Shown: one piece after another, positions 41,252 through 50,423 of the stretch
Numbering within the stretch: the first letter of the stretch is position 1
Layout: each line of letters starts with the position of its first letter
DNA from: an uncultured Paracoccaceae bacterium
GTDB taxonomy: Bacteria > Pseudomonadota > Alphaproteobacteria > Rhodobacterales > Rhodobacteraceae
Direction: 5' to 3'
Length of the DNA: 64,000 nucleotides
Assembly: GCA_947503175.1 (NCBI GenBank)
Contig: CANNCO010000004.1
Location: 186,001-250,000, forward strand
Notes under the pieces: generated by a model
What the model was told of the DNA's origin: nothing
The model's database searches: none
The model's input: only the letters and a program-made list of their open reading frames with translations
Translations under genes and position numbers: made by a program

Positions 41252-42234
41252 GCAGTTTGTTTCCTGTGGTATATGTTTCCGCCGTCGGGAATACGCAGGC
41301 ACCGCGCATGCTGACCGGTCGGCACCTGGTGAACCTCTGGCACATCGCTGCGGCATCGATCGATTGCGACTGGGCAACGAGTGTGAAACTTGCAGCCGGA
41401 TGGCAGTGCGATGGGCGAAGGCACCTCGCCTTCCAGCACATGGCGGTTGACCTTCACCATGGGATCAGCGGGCAAATGGGCTGAAAGAAGCGCCTGCGTG
41501 TAGGGATGGGAGGGGTTCTCGAACAGTGCCTCTGCCCGGCCCTGTTCAACCACTTCGCCGAGATAGAGAACCGCAATCCGATCGCTGATCATCCGCACGG
41601 TGCCAAGGTCGTGGCTGATGAACAGAAGCGCCGCACGGCTCTCTCTGCAAATCTCGTTCAATAACTCCAGAATGCCGGCGCGCACTGAAAGATCGAGCGA
41701 GCTGGTCGGTTCGTCCAGCACAATCAGCTTGGGCTCGGTGGCAATGGCCCGCGCGATACACACACGCTGCAATTGCCCGCCAGACAGGTTGGCTGGAGTG
41801 CGATTCAGATAGGCGTTGCTCAAATTGACCCGGCGCGCCAGGGCTTCGATCCGGTCGTCGCGTTCCGAGCGTGACAGGCGCATGTGCAGCTTGAGCGGTT
41901 CGCCAATCAGATCACGGATGCGCATGCGCGGGTTCAGCGCGCTCCAGGGATCCTGAAACACCATCTGCATGTCGCGGCGCAGCGGGCGCACACGTCCTTT
42001 CGGCATTTTCGTGATGTCCTGTCCATCGAACTCGATGCTGCCTCGCGTTGGTTCGGACAGACGCAGAATGACACGGCCCAGCGTCGACTTGCCGGACCCG
42101 GATTCACCGACCATGCCAAGCGTTTCGCCCCGCGCGATCGACAGGTCGACATGGTTGACGGCATTGACGAACCGGTCGCCCCCTGCCGGAAACCGCTTGC
42201 ACAGGCCCCGTACGGTCAAAACCGGCTGGCTCAT
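41248..42234 (-). CDS. Oligopeptide/dipeptide-type ABC transporter ATPase (OppF/DppF-like)
   Basis: A 328-aa ATPase with Walker A MVGESGSGKSTLGR, signature NLSGGQLQRV, Walker B LIVLDEPTSSLD and H-loop ISHDLGTVR, followed by the C-terminal oligopeptide-binding-cassette extension with the Cys-rich SGCKFHTRCPVAIDRC. Start at 42234 (MSQPVLTVRGLCKRF) overlaps the OppD-like stop. Works with the other ATPase, two permeases and the binding protein of this operon. Ligand unknown, perhaps a small peptide or a catabolic substrate of the operon. Confidence 0.92.
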   Translation of the reverse strand: MSQPVLTVRGLCKRFPAGGDRFVNAVNHVDLSIARGETLGMVGESGSGKSTLGRVILRLSEPTRGSIEFDGQDITKMPKGRVRPLRRDMQMVFQDPWSALNPRMRIRDLIGEPLKLHMRLSRSERDDRIEALARRVNLSNAYLNRTPANLSGGQLQRVCIARAIATEPKLIVLDEPTSSLDLSVRAGILELLNEICRESRAALLFISHDLGTVRMISDRIAVLYLGEVVEQGRAEALFENPSHPYTQALLSAHLPADPMVKVNRHVLEGEVPSPIALPSGCKFHTRCPVAIDRCRSDVPEVHQVPTGQHARCLRIPDGGNIYHRKQTA

Positions 42235-43250
42235 GCGTGGTTCCTCGAGGCCTGGTCTTTCACGGGCTGCTTTTCGGCCAGTTGTCCAGCGAAGTGGCAC
42301 AATGCCAGATGGCCGGGAGCGATTTCAACGTTGGGTACTGTTGCCTTGCAGGTGTCGCTCGCATATGTGCACCGCGATTGCAGCGTGCAGCCAAGCGGTA
42401 GATTGTAGAGGTCGGGCGGCTGCCCGCCCAAAGTCCGCTTCTCGCCCATGCGAAACCGCTCCGGCGTGGCGTTGATCAGACTTCGGGTATAGGGGTGTGC
42501 TGGCTCAGCGAACACATCGGGGACAGGTCCGCTTTCCACGATGCTGCCGGCGAACATCACCGCAATGTCGTCGCAGAAGTGCGCCACCACCCCAAGGTCA
42601 TGAGTGATCATCATGGTTGCCATGTTGAACTGCGCTGTCAGATCGCGCAGCAGATCAAGGATCTGCGCCTGTACAGTCACGTCCAGCCCGGTCGTCGGTT
42701 CGTCCGCGATCAACAGTTTGGGGTCGTTCATCAAAGCCATGGCCAGCAAGACGCGTTGTGCCATGCCACCCGACAGTTCATGCGGCCAAGAGCGGGCGCG
42801 ACTGAGCGGATCGGGTATGCCGACCGCTTCCATCATCTCAAGCGCGCGTTGTTGCGACAACGCCTGCGGCCCACCGGTGTGGACCTGATGCAACCGCACC
42901 AGTTGCTCCCCGACGCGGGTCAACGGATCGAGCGAGGTACGCGGGTTTTGCACCACCATCGCGATATCGCCACCACGCAGGTCGTTCAGCTCGGCGGCGG
43001 GCATATTGGTCAGTTCCTGCCCCTCGAAAATCACGGACCCGGACACGATCCTCGCAGGTGGCCGCAATAGGCCAACGACTGACTGGGCCGTCAGCGATTT
43101 GCCCGCGCCGGTTTCGCCAACGATGCCCAGAGTGCGCCCGGCATCGAGCGAAAAGGATACGCCGTTGAGCGCCTTTGCAACGCGAACACGATTGTCGGCG
43201 TCGCGAGAGACAAAGTGGGTGTGCAGGTCCTTAACCGCCAGAAGCGTCAT
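42231..43250 (-). CDS. Oligopeptide/dipeptide-type ABC transporter ATPase (OppD/DppD-like)
   Basis: A 339-aa ATPase: Walker A IVGETGAGKSLTAQ, signature ELSGGMAQRV, Walker B LLIADEPTTGLD, H-loop ITHDLGVVA, and the C-terminal cysteine stretch LGCTLQSRCTYASDTC typical of OppD/DppD. ATG at 43250 overlaps the OppC-like stop, so all transporter genes are translationally coupled. Usual length. Confidence 0.92.
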   Translation of the reverse strand: MTLLAVKDLHTHFVSRDADNRVRVAKALNGVSFSLDAGRTLGIVGETGAGKSLTAQSVVGLLRPPARIVSGSVIFEGQELTNMPAAELNDLRGGDIAMVVQNPRTSLDPLTRVGEQLVRLHQVHTGGPQALSQQRALEMMEAVGIPDPLSRARSWPHELSGGMAQRVLLAMALMNDPKLLIADEPTTGLDVTVQAQILDLLRDLTAQFNMATMMITHDLGVVAHFCDDIAVMFAGSIVESGPVPDVFAEPAHPYTRSLINATPERFRMGEKRTLGGQPPDLYNLPLGCTLQSRCTYASDTCKATVPNVEIAPGHLALCHFAGQLAEKQPVKDQASRNHA

Positions 43251-44140
43251 TTCGCCGCCCTCCGGCGCGGATCCATCAAGTCCTGCAATCCGTCGCCAAA
43301 CAGATTGAGTCCGAACACCATGAAGATCAGTGCCAAACCGGGATAGACCGCGACCCACCACTGGCCTGACACCATGAACTCTGCTCCCTGCCGGATCATG
43401 GCGCCCCATTCTGGAGTGGGTGCCTGAATGCCAACACCCAAAAAGGCGAGCGTCGCCGAAATACGCACGGCCCAGGCAGCGCGAACGGCGGTCTGCGCCA
43501 TGGCGCCCTGAATGGCGTTGGGCAACAGATGCACAAACAGGATGCGCCATGTCGGATTGCCGGCGGCAACCGCGCTTTCAACGAAATTGGATGATCGAAG
43601 GGCCAGAACTTCGGCACGTACGACGCGGGCGAAGACCGGACTGTCCAGCAATCCCAGAACGAGAATGACGTTGAACAGCGACTGGCCGGTTGCGGCAACC
43701 ACGGCAAGGGCCAGTATGATTGATGGAAAAACGCGTAACCCGTCGAAGAACCGCATCAGTATCTCATCGAGATATCCGCCACGATACCCGGCGATCAATC
43801 CCACCGGAACTCCGATCGCCAGGGACAGCAGAACAGCGGGTATCGCGATACCGAAACCAAACCGCGCGCCGTAGATCACACGACTGAACACATCCATACC
43901 GTTGCCGTCGGTGCCAAACCAGTGCTCGGCGGACGGCGCTTGCAGCACGCGGTCGGTATAGGCCGCCACCGGATCATGCGGCATGATCCAGGGAGCAAGG
44001 AACGCTAATAGCCCAAAAACGCCGATAATGAACAGACCAATGGCGGCGGTCGGACTTAGCCGAACAACAGCAACGAAGCGGTTCCAGAACACCGAAAACG
44101 CGGACCGCTCGGCGAGATCGGTTTGGGCCCCGTAAGCCAT
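43247..44140 (-). CDS. Peptide-type ABC transporter permease (OppC/DppC-like)
   Basis: A 297-aa inner-membrane permease. It has the N-terminal OppC_N helix (AIGLFIIGVFGLLAFLAPWIMP), then HWFGTDGNGMDVFSRVIYGARFGFGIA and the EAA loop AAGNPTWRILFVHLLPN. Translationally coupled to both flanking genes. Confidence 0.92.
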   Translation of the reverse strand: MAYGAQTDLAERSAFSVFWNRFVAVVRLSPTAAIGLFIIGVFGLLAFLAPWIMPHDPVAAYTDRVLQAPSAEHWFGTDGNGMDVFSRVIYGARFGFGIAIPAVLLSLAIGVPVGLIAGYRGGYLDEILMRFFDGLRVFPSIILALAVVAATGQSLFNVILVLGLLDSPVFARVVRAEVLALRSSNFVESAVAAGNPTWRILFVHLLPNAIQGAMAQTAVRAAWAVRISATLAFLGVGIQAPTPEWGAMIRQGAEFMVSGQWWVAVYPGLALIFMVFGLNLFGDGLQDLMDPRRRAAK

Positions 44141-45153
44141 CAGGACAACTCCGAGCGCGGTTCGATTAGATGCACGATGATGTCGATGACGATGAATACC
44201 AGCACCGAGAAAAGCGCCAGCGTCAGCACATAGCCCTGTACGGCGGTGAAATCGCCGCTGATAATGGCGTTAAGCCCATATTGTCCGAGGCCACCCCAAG
44301 CAAAGACGAACTCTATCAGCGACATCGTACCGACCAATCCAGTCAATTCCGTGCCAACAAAGGTCAGGACGGGCACGGCGCTGTTGCGCAACACAAGTTT
44401 GCGCACGGTGCGTTCGGGCAGGCCGCAGGCATGGGCGTAGCGGACCGCGTCCGACGCCAGAACTTCAATTGCAATTGCGCGCGTCTGCTTGATGATTGGC
44501 GCGGCCGAAACGATAGCCAGACATATGACTGGCAACACCAGGTGCGATGCGGACGACCATGCCGCCTCCCAATTGGCCGTCAGGAGCCCATCGATCAGGT
44601 AGGACCCGGTAATCGGGTCGGGCGGCGTCACCAAGAGGCTCATCCGACCGATCGCCGGTGGCGCCCAGCCAAGTAGATAGAAAAAGACAAAAATCATCAC
44701 GAGAGCCAGCCAGTAGGTTGGTATCGAAAAACCCAGCAGCGACAGTACCCGCGTGAACTGATCGAACCGGCCGTTGGGGCGGAATGCCGCGCGCAGTCCA
44801 ACAGGGACCCCGACCAGCGTACCGATGCCAACACCCCAGAACAGCAGTTCCAGCGAGATGACTGCGCGCTCTCTTATGTCGTCGAGCACCGAGCGGTTTG
44901 ACAGCCAGCTTTCGCCCAAATCGCCCCGCAGAACACTGCCCACATAGATCGCAAACTGATGCCAAAGCGACTTATCAAGCCCCAAGCTTTCGCGGATCGC
45001 ATCGAATTCAGCCTGAGTGGCGGTGGGGCCAGCCAGCCGCCCGACAGGATCCAGACTGCCGACACGAACCAGCATGAAGGTGATAAACACCACCCCGATC
45101 ATGAGCGGCACGACCATGATCGCACGCCGTAACAAGAACCGTTGAAAGCTCAC
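44140..45153 (-). CDS. Peptide-type ABC transporter permease (OppB/DppB-like)
   Basis: A 337-aa inner-membrane permease of the DppB/OppB type, starting MSFQRFLLRRAIMVVPLMIGVVFITFMLVRV. The conserved region LGLDKSLWHQFAIYVGSVLRGDLGESW and the EAA loop ACGLPERTVRKLVLRNSAVP are visible. It follows the binding-protein gene by 65 nt and shares one base with the next permease gene. Confidence 0.92.
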   Translation of the reverse strand: MSFQRFLLRRAIMVVPLMIGVVFITFMLVRVGSLDPVGRLAGPTATQAEFDAIRESLGLDKSLWHQFAIYVGSVLRGDLGESWLSNRSVLDDIRERAVISLELLFWGVGIGTLVGVPVGLRAAFRPNGRFDQFTRVLSLLGFSIPTYWLALVMIFVFFYLLGWAPPAIGRMSLLVTPPDPITGSYLIDGLLTANWEAAWSSASHLVLPVICLAIVSAAPIIKQTRAIAIEVLASDAVRYAHACGLPERTVRKLVLRNSAVPVLTFVGTELTGLVGTMSLIEFVFAWGGLGQYGLNAIISGDFTAVQGYVLTLALFSVLVFIVIDIIVHLIEPRSELS

Positions 45154-45218
45154 GGTCGTCTAGTCTCCGTTTGGTGGGTGGGCGTCGCTCGAAGACCACG
45201 CCCGAGGTGACTCAGCAA

Positions 45219-46793
45219 TCAGTTACCACGTAGCTCGCGCCAGCGCTCGTGCTCGTCGGGGTAGTACACCCAACCCGAGACATTGGGCGCCATCGCTTCG
45301 AATGTTGCGGGATAAGCCGCCAGAACCCAAGGTGCATCATCGGCCCAGATCTTCTGTGCGTCGTCGATCAGTCCCAGGCGCGTTTCAGCATCAAGCTCCT
45401 GTCGTGCTCGGTCGATCAAGGCATCTAGATCGGGATTGGTGTACTTGGCGCGGTTCGACACGCCCGTGGAATGCGACATCAGGAACATCGAGTAGACGGC
45501 ATCCAGAACGATCGGTCCGTCTTCCCAGGCGAAAAAGCACATATCCTGAACGGCCGGCGCTGCGCGGGCTCGCATTTCCGATGATGTGATGCGCGTGGGA
45601 ACAGCGTTGATCCCTACCTGCTTCAACATATCGGCGACCTGGATTGCCACTGGCTCCTGATGCCAGAAGGCATCGGCATAGAGTACCTCGACCTCTTCGG
45701 TTATGCCGTCGGGATAACCCGCTTCAGCCAGCAGAGCCTTGGCCTTTTCCTGACTGAAATCATAGGCGAAATGGTCTTGGTTGCTGCCTGCAATGATCGG
45801 CGAAACGATGGACTTGGCTATATCGGCCTGACCGGCGAACACCGCCTCGTTCAATGCGTCCTTGTCGACAGCATAGTTGAACGCCTGACGAACGCGCGCG
45901 TCCGAGAATATCTCACATGATGGGTTCATCCGCACTGCCGCAACTGAGCGGCTGGTCGCGCGCTCAACCTTGACGTCGTCATCGGCCTGCATGTCAACGA
46001 CCTTCTGGATCGAAGGACGGTCGATCCACTGGACCTGCCCTGCCTTCAGAAGGGTCACCCGGCTGGCCTCTGACGGTATCTCCTTGTAGATCACGCGGTC
46101 GTAGTAAGGCTGATCCTCGAAGTAGTTGGGGTTGGCGACGAAAACAGCCTGATCATCAGGGCGCAGCAGATCCAAATGATATGCGCCGAAACCGGCCGTG
46201 TTGGACTGCATCCACTCCAGTGCCCAAGGATCGTCTTCGGTAACGTGTTTCTTGACCTCGGTCGTATCATAGATCGCCGGCACGTAGAGGGTCAGCGCGC
46301 TCAAGAAGATGGCTGATGGTGCGGACAGGGTGAACTCAACCTCATACTTGGAGATTGCCTTCACGGTTTCGACGTTCGAGACTCGAGCAATGAAGTTGCC
46401 GGTGCGCTTTTGGTCCTTGGACTTGGCCCAACCCCATTCCACATCGTCGGCCGTCAGTTCGTTGCCGAATGGACTCATGACACCCTCGCGCAGCTTGAAC
46501 ACCCAAGTCTTGCCGTCTTCCGATGTCGTCCAGCTCTCGGCAAGATGCGGCTGCAAATCATTGGGGTTCAGAACGGTAACGCCGTCGACTTCCATTGTAC
46601 CGTACTTGACAAGGTTCTCGTAGACCTGCGTGACCACGTTCTGGGTATGCGCCTTCAGCGCGTCACCATCGAACCCTTCCGGTGCCTGCGGCGAGGCGAT
46701 AATCATGGTTTCGGCCTTCGCCAAACCAGACATCGCCATCATGGATAGTGAGACGCATGCCGATATGGACAGTAGCTTTCTGGTCAACTTCAT
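45219..46793 (-). CDS. Peptide-type ABC transporter periplasmic binding protein
   Basis: A 524-aa family-5 extracellular solute-binding protein. The Sec signal peptide is MKLTRKLLSISACVSLSMMAMSGLAKA-E. Family stretches: LQPHLAESWTTSEDGKTWVFKLREGVMSPFG near residue 75 and VRQAFNYAVDKDALNEAVF near 300. Ligand specificity cannot be read from sequence. Between the DUF2848 gene (38 nt) and the OppB-like permease. Confidence 0.9.
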   Translation of the reverse strand: MKLTRKLLSISACVSLSMMAMSGLAKAETMIIASPQAPEGFDGDALKAHTQNVVTQVYENLVKYGTMEVDGVTVLNPNDLQPHLAESWTTSEDGKTWVFKLREGVMSPFGNELTADDVEWGWAKSKDQKRTGNFIARVSNVETVKAISKYEVEFTLSAPSAIFLSALTLYVPAIYDTTEVKKHVTEDDPWALEWMQSNTAGFGAYHLDLLRPDDQAVFVANPNYFEDQPYYDRVIYKEIPSEASRVTLLKAGQVQWIDRPSIQKVVDMQADDDVKVERATSRSVAAVRMNPSCEIFSDARVRQAFNYAVDKDALNEAVFAGQADIAKSIVSPIIAGSNQDHFAYDFSQEKAKALLAEAGYPDGITEEVEVLYADAFWHQEPVAIQVADMLKQVGINAVPTRITSSEMRARAAPAVQDMCFFAWEDGPIVLDAVYSMFLMSHSTGVSNRAKYTNPDLDALIDRARQELDAETRLGLIDDAQKIWADDAPWVLAAYPATFEAMAPNVSGWVYYPDEHERWRELRGN

Positions 46794-46831
46794 TTGTCGC
46801 TCTCCCTTGCTGAACTGGGTTGTTGCCGTTC

Positions 46832-47584
46832 TCAGCCCGCCTGGGCTGTGACCTCTTTCCGGGGATTGAAGAAAGGCACCCTGAAATCAGGTTTCACCTC
46901 GGATAAGATATCGACCACGCGATAGCTTGCCCCGATGCTACGCCCCGTTGCCGGGGCCTCCATCTCGTACTTCCATTCAGTTCCGAAGCCGAGTTCCTTG
47001 TCGACGCTGACAATCGTGCCACAGAAGATCGTGAAGTCCCGCTCAGGCACATTTTTTACGCGTTCGTGCAGCAGCGCGATGATGTCGTCCGGGGGTATGA
47101 ACGCATCGACACCCACCTCCTGATAAAGCCGTCCATCGACCCAACTGCGCATGACGCAATCGTCCCAAGCGTCGCGGATTTCGTCATAGGGCCAGAAGAC
47201 GGGTGCGACATGGTTTGCGCATGCCTGTTTCGATCCGGGGATCGACACCGTTTCCATGGCCCGATCAGTGTGATCTGATCCGACCCCGACATAAAGACGG
47301 TCGGCCATATGCAGGACAATCTCGACCTCGCCCGATGTTCGGTCGGTTTGCACAAAGAGATCATCGTCGGTCGTCAGCGCATGCAGGGCGATGGGGTAAA
47401 TCCGTGGCGCGGGAATATCAAACGCAATGTGAATGCCTGATTTTGCGACCTCTTTCTGATGGGCGACCGCGGTACTGGGATCGCGCGTGGCAGATCCGAA
47501 GTTATACATCCGCCGCGTTTTGAAACTGGCCGCCTGAGATGTACCGTCAGCGGCCTGAATTGAAACGTCGAGCGTATGGGTCAT
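46832..47584 (-). CDS. DUF2848 family protein
   Basis: A 250-aa protein of the DUF2848 family, recognised from YPIALHALTTDDDLFVQTDRTSGEVEIVL and YVGVGSDHTDRAMETVSIPGSKQACANHVAP. No catalytic role is established as far as I know; the invariant GSDHTDR suggests metal or substrate binding. DUF2848 genes are often found with amidases and ABC transporters. Start at 47584 (MTHTLDVSIQAADG) overlaps the TauD-like stop by 4 nt. Confidence 0.8.
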   Translation of the reverse strand: MTHTLDVSIQAADGTSQAASFKTRRMYNFGSATRDPSTAVAHQKEVAKSGIHIAFDIPAPRIYPIALHALTTDDDLFVQTDRTSGEVEIVLHMADRLYVGVGSDHTDRAMETVSIPGSKQACANHVAPVFWPYDEIRDAWDDCVMRSWVDGRLYQEVGVDAFIPPDDIIALLHERVKNVPERDFTIFCGTIVSVDKELGFGTEWKYEMEAPATGRSIGASYRVVDILSEVKPDFRVPFFNPRKEVTAQAG

Positions 47585-48618
47585 GCAAAATCCTCCAGAT
47601 CGAGTGTAACAGGGTCGATGCCAGCACCGGCATGTCGCCGCCACATCCAGAACCGTTTCAGCGTGCGGCCACCCGACCCAGCACCGAACGCTTCACGTCC
47701 ATGCAGGGCAATGAGATTATTCATCACAAGACACTCGCCGGGCTTGAGCGTGTAGCGAAAGTTGATTTCAGGCCGGTCGAGAATGCTGTCGAGATAGTCC
47801 AAAGCTTCGCGCTGGCGATCAGATAGCGGCGTCCCCGCCATTTCCATACCCGGCTCGATCATGATCCGGGCGTAATGAATGCGCAACTCGCCCTGATGGA
47901 CTTCCATGATCGGCTTGCGAACCGTCGGCCCGCGCGATGGCCAGACGTGGGCCTGTGGTGCGCGGAAGTGGTAGGTATCGAAATAGAGCGGCAACAGATC
48001 GGGGCGCTCGGTCCTGATCGCCTCATAGATGTTGCGCGCCGAAATGATCGTGCTGTCACCACCTTCGGCGGCCGAGCGGTAGCAATAGAGCGCCAGATAG
48101 CAGGGCGGACGAGGCTCCAGACAGCCATTATCGGAGTGCTTCGCCGACCGCTTGGCACTGGCGCCGACGCGGGTTGGATCCGTGTTGGCCGACCCTTTGT
48201 CGCTTACTGTAAAGAGCCGACGGTCCTGACCTATCCCCTGGCGGATCGGCTGCCCCAGATAGTTGCAGAGCGACCAGGCGACGATCTCCGCATCCGCCTC
48301 ACTCCAATGGTCAGCACCAATGCCGCGCAGGACAAAAAAGCCCCGCCCCGCGTCCAACCTTCTGCGCAGTTCGGGTACATCGCGGGCGAAAGACGGTATA
48401 CGGAAATCCTGCTGCTCGACGGTGTCAACGGTCAAGCCGTTGGCACGAGCAAAGGCAATGCCATCCTTGATCTCGGCGATTGCAGCATCGGACAGCTCAT
48501 AGAAGAGCGATGATTCCTCGGAAGTCACATCTTCTTGCCGCCAACTACGGGCATCAGGGTCTGTTAATGGAACCGCAGGCACGAACGTGGCCGCGTTGGA
48601 TTCGTCGGATGGCTGCAC
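47581..48618 (-). CDS. TauD/TfdA-like Fe(II)/2-oxoglutarate dioxygenase
   Basis: A 345-aa dioxygenase. The HxD iron ligands are in SAKHSDNGCLEPRPP (near residue 165), the distal histidine in VMNNLIALHGREAF (near 310), and a 2-oxoglutarate arginine follows in GRTLKRFWMWRR. The start is GTG at 48618, with GGGGAG 7 nt upstream. It is the first gene of the long minus-strand operon ending with the DMT transporter. Substrate unknown; clavaminate-synthase-like hydroxylases with betaine or amino-acid substrates are relatives. An AATACAAA half-site (48675-48682) lies in its 89-nt upstream gap. Confidence 0.82.
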   Translation of the reverse strand: MQPSDESNAATFVPAVPLTDPDARSWRQEDVTSEESSLFYELSDAAIAEIKDGIAFARANGLTVDTVEQQDFRIPSFARDVPELRRRLDAGRGFFVLRGIGADHWSEADAEIVAWSLCNYLGQPIRQGIGQDRRLFTVSDKGSANTDPTRVGASAKRSAKHSDNGCLEPRPPCYLALYCYRSAAEGGDSTIISARNIYEAIRTERPDLLPLYFDTYHFRAPQAHVWPSRGPTVRKPIMEVHQGELRIHYARIMIEPGMEMAGTPLSDRQREALDYLDSILDRPEINFRYTLKPGECLVMNNLIALHGREAFGAGSGGRTLKRFWMWRRHAGAGIDPVTLDLEDFA

Positions 48619-48707
48619 GTCAACGCTCCCCTGACCTTCTTTAACAAGACAATACCGATTTTTTGCTCAAAAGAAATACAAATTTTTGGTCTTTATGATG
48701 AAGCCGA

Positions 48708-50303
48708 TCAGGACGGGAACAGACGTCGGATGGCGGCAATCCGGTCGGCCGCGCGCAGCGCGAGCGCCTGAAGGGTATTGGTCGGATTGACCGCTGCCCC
48801 GGTCACGAACGCTGATCCGTCCGTGACAAACAGTCCCGGGAGGTCGTGTGCCTGGCACCACCTGTCCAGCACCGAGGTTTCGGGATCATCGCCCATCCGC
48901 GCCGTTCCCATCAGATGAAACCCCGCCTCGGGGATGGTCTCCATCTCAATGAAGTCACGCGCGCCTGCGGCCTGGAGTATCTCGCGAGCTCGATCACGGC
49001 CGAAATCCAATGCCTTCTTCGCCTCATCCGGGATGCGGTAGACGATGCGTGCAGCTGGCAGCCCGTCCGAACAGGACATGCGATCGGAAAGGGTAACGCT
49101 GTTGTTCGGATCAGGCATATCCTCAGCACAAACGGATAGGCTGTAACCATGGCCGAACATCGTGGCAAAGTCGTCATGGTGCTGCCGCCCCCAGCGTGCG
49201 CGCCGGCCCAGTGAGCCGAGCGCGGTCAAGGCCGGACCATGCGTGCCCAGCGCCTGCAATTTTACCCCACGCTTGAAGCCGCGCGCTGGATCGGTCTCAT
49301 AGAAATGATGGCTGACCAACGTTCCCGCAGCGATGCCCCGATGGCCGCCCATCAGCTGTTCAAACAGTCCGGTGACCCGAGCAAAGGGATGCAACATCAA
49401 CCGCCGGCCGACGAGGCCACTGCGATTGACGCGAGCCGCGCCTGGGGCGTTGAGCAGTAGGCGCGGCGTCCCAATCCCGTTGGCCGCAACGATGACGATG
49501 GGAGCCTCCGCCTTATGACTGCACCCGCTGTCGTCCAGCCAGACAGCGCCACGGACGGTTCCTTTGGGGGATGTCAGAATGTCCGTCACAAGCGCACCGG
49601 TAACGAGACGTGCGCCCGCTTTGATCGCGGCAGGCCAGTAGTTCAGATCCGTCGCCGCCTTGGCACGGCGCGGGCAGTGCAGTTCGCAAGGGCCGCAATT
49701 GTTGCACTGGCCCATGCCGTTCGCTGCTGGCCCTGTGTTGATGGCGATGTCGCCGGGCCACCACGACACGCCGCTTTGGTTGAAGGCCTTGGCCATACGC
49801 CGCGCGCCCGGCGACAATCCCACCGGCGGTAGGCGTGGCGCGTCAGACTCTGGATAGGCGGGATTTCCGGGCAAGCCCGCGACGCCCATCATTGTCTCGT
49901 TCAGATCGTAGTAAGGCGCGAGTTCATCATAGCTCAGAGGCCAGTCGTCGCCGACCCCATCCAAGCTTTGTGTTCGGAAGTCTGACGGATGAAATCGCGG
50001 GAAATGGCAGGACCACAGAATCGTGCTGCCGCCGACGCCATTGAAGTACAGCGGCTTAATCTCACTGTCGATGTCATCAACCGGATCGTCATGGACACTG
50101 CGGCGCCGATTCGGGTTCGGATTCCAACTGCGCTGACGGGTCACTTCCCAATCATCATCGGAAGAGGGCGAGGATGCTGTATCGACCCAATCGCCACGCT
50201 CCAGACAAACGACCGAAAACCCATGGCGCGCGAGACGCCAGGCCGCCGCCGCGCCTCCGGCACCGGCTCCGACAATGAGAACATCACACTCCAAGACAAC
50301 CAT
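48708..50303 (-). CDS. GMC-family FAD oxidoreductase 2 with Fe-S type cysteine motif
   Basis: A 531-aa paralogue of the enzyme at 37248. FAD fold VLIVGAGAGGAAAAWRLARHG at the N-terminus; cysteine motif CNNCGPCELHCPRRA near residue 205; C-terminal GFHLMGTARMGDDPE and VTDGSAFVTGAAVNPTNT. No signal peptide and no small-subunit gene of its own, so the protein at 36826 may serve both. ATG at 50303 has AAGGA 7 nt upstream; an operator-like palindrome overlaps that region. Divergent from the SDR/OYE pair. Confidence 0.85.
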   Translation of the reverse strand: MVVLECDVLIVGAGAGGAAAAWRLARHGFSVVCLERGDWVDTASSPSSDDDWEVTRQRSWNPNPNRRRSVHDDPVDDIDSEIKPLYFNGVGGSTILWSCHFPRFHPSDFRTQSLDGVGDDWPLSYDELAPYYDLNETMMGVAGLPGNPAYPESDAPRLPPVGLSPGARRMAKAFNQSGVSWWPGDIAINTGPAANGMGQCNNCGPCELHCPRRAKAATDLNYWPAAIKAGARLVTGALVTDILTSPKGTVRGAVWLDDSGCSHKAEAPIVIVAANGIGTPRLLLNAPGAARVNRSGLVGRRLMLHPFARVTGLFEQLMGGHRGIAAGTLVSHHFYETDPARGFKRGVKLQALGTHGPALTALGSLGRRARWGRQHHDDFATMFGHGYSLSVCAEDMPDPNNSVTLSDRMSCSDGLPAARIVYRIPDEAKKALDFGRDRAREILQAAGARDFIEMETIPEAGFHLMGTARMGDDPETSVLDRWCQAHDLPGLFVTDGSAFVTGAAVNPTNTLQALALRAADRIAAIRRLFPS

Positions 50304-50306
50304 TCA

Positions 50307-50328
50307 TCTGTCCTTTTAAAGATACAAC
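50307..50328. promoter_or_regulatory. Operator-like site TCTGTCCT-tttaaa-GATACAAC
   Basis: It lines up with the palindrome at 29711-29732: TCTGT in the left arm and ATACA in the right arm agree, with the same 6-bp spacer. It lies just upstream of the second GMC gene and 96 nt before the divergent SDR start. Overlap with the GMC ribosome binding site is a caution. Confidence 0.45.
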
Positions 50329-50423
50329 TTTGCGTGCATGATAGGTACAGACATGGCGGCGAAACAAACGATTTCTGTTGCCAGGCCAATTGCTTCTAGG
50401 CGCAACCGCACACAGGAAGACCA

